Assembly: GCA_947494975.1 (NCBI GenBank)
Contig: CANLXA010000002.1
Location: 1,015,391-1,079,390, forward strand
Origin: an uncultured Roseicyclus sp.
Lineage (GTDB): Bacteria > Pseudomonadota > Alphaproteobacteria > Rhodobacterales > Rhodobacteraceae
Length of the DNA stretch: 64,000 bases
Reading direction: 5' to 3'
Shown piece after piece: positions 63,788-64,000 of the stretch (position 1 is its first letter; every line of letters starts with the position of its first letter). The notes below the pieces were generated by a model. It had not been told where the DNA came from and searched no databases. It saw only the letters and a list, made by a program, of their open reading frames with translations. The position numbers and the translations under genes are program-made.

Positions 63788-64000
63788 ACCCACCCTTCCA
63801 CTGGTTCCAAATCCCCTCGGGGGGAGCCGGAGGCGGGGGGCAGACAGCCCCCCTCCCGCGCCAGCCAAGACGCCCACATCTCGGAGTTGACGCCCAAGCC
63901 GCGGGGGGCCCCCCCGGGGGGGGGGGGGCCCCCGGGGGGGGGGGGGGGCGCGGGGGACCGCCCACACCGGGGCCGCGGCTAAAAAGAGAAATTAGGGCGC
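63788..64000. other. GC-rich non-coding right end with long G runs
   Basis: After the monooxygenase stop there is a hairpin-rich CCCCTCGGGG stretch and then runs of 13 G (63916-63928) and 15 G (63934-63948), with C runs between. No gene is credible. The runs resemble read-end or assembly noise at a contig edge rather than biology. Confidence 0.6.

Overview
The window looks like chromosomal DNA of a marine-type alphaproteobacterium of the Rhodobacterales (Roseobacter group). The reasons are the high GC content, the locus NDUFA12 - mlaD - DUF2155 - aat - accC - accB, a VPLPA-CTERM protein, a single-cysteine DksA, and an SSS-domain histidine kinase next to a stand-alone receiver. Apart from two insertion sequences, one gene remnant and a suspicious G-rich right end, the genes look intact and tightly packed, often with ATGA-type start/stop overlaps. 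I found no rRNA, tRNA or CRISPR array. Starts were moved inward from the longest open frame wherever a Shine-Dalgarno sequence, signal peptide or family N-terminus supported it.

Left part (1-24.4 kb): the tail of an unknown gene, an FkbM methyltransferase and glyS. Directly after the glyS stop lies a nested transposon: an IS1182-family element whose promoter side is split by an IS110/IS1111-type element. Then come a divergent pyruvate phosphate dikinase, a SleB cell-wall hydrolase, a folate/amino-sugar cluster (folB, folP, glmM), guanine deaminase, an MgtE Mg2+ transporter, a 1025-residue low-complexity membrane protein with a PilP/GspC-like tail, O-acetylhomoserine sulfhydrylase, and NDUFA12/MlaD/DUF2155/aat.

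Middle part (24.4-42.5 kb): accC and accB, preceded on their downstream side by an intergenic stretch packed with perfect hairpins. Next is what appears to be a complete reductive pyrimidine-degradation locus: PreT and PreA (uracil to dihydrouracil), a dihydropyrimidinase, an M20-type N-carbamoyl-beta-alanine amidohydrolase, a beta-alanine:pyruvate-type aminotransferase, a RutR-like TetR regulator, and an NMT1/THI5-type ABC importer. A 16-bp site upstream of the aminotransferase matches the published E. coli RutR consensus exactly, and a weaker match lies upstream of preT, so the locus is probably one RutR regulon. Unusual passengers are a methyltransferase and a VOC protein between preT and preA, two small secreted paralogues, a decapitated copy of the ABC ATPase, and an acetyltransferase inside the transporter operon.

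Right part (42.5-64 kb): two convergent low-complexity proteins, an ArsR/AHSA1 pair with a palindromic operator at the start codon, a ScfR/RamB-like XRE regulator, a receiver / small membrane protein / SSS-histidine-kinase module, an orphan FliM/FliN-like protein, an HpcH/HpaI aldolase, an RlmI-like methyltransferase overlapping a PIN-domain gene, a 30-bp hairpin tandem repeat, an M48 peptidase, a P450 with an atypical I-helix, a VPLPA-CTERM secreted protein, a VWA(CoxE)/MoxR pair separated by three genes, DksA and an FAD monooxygenase. The last ~100 bases contain G13 and G15 runs and may be assembly noise.
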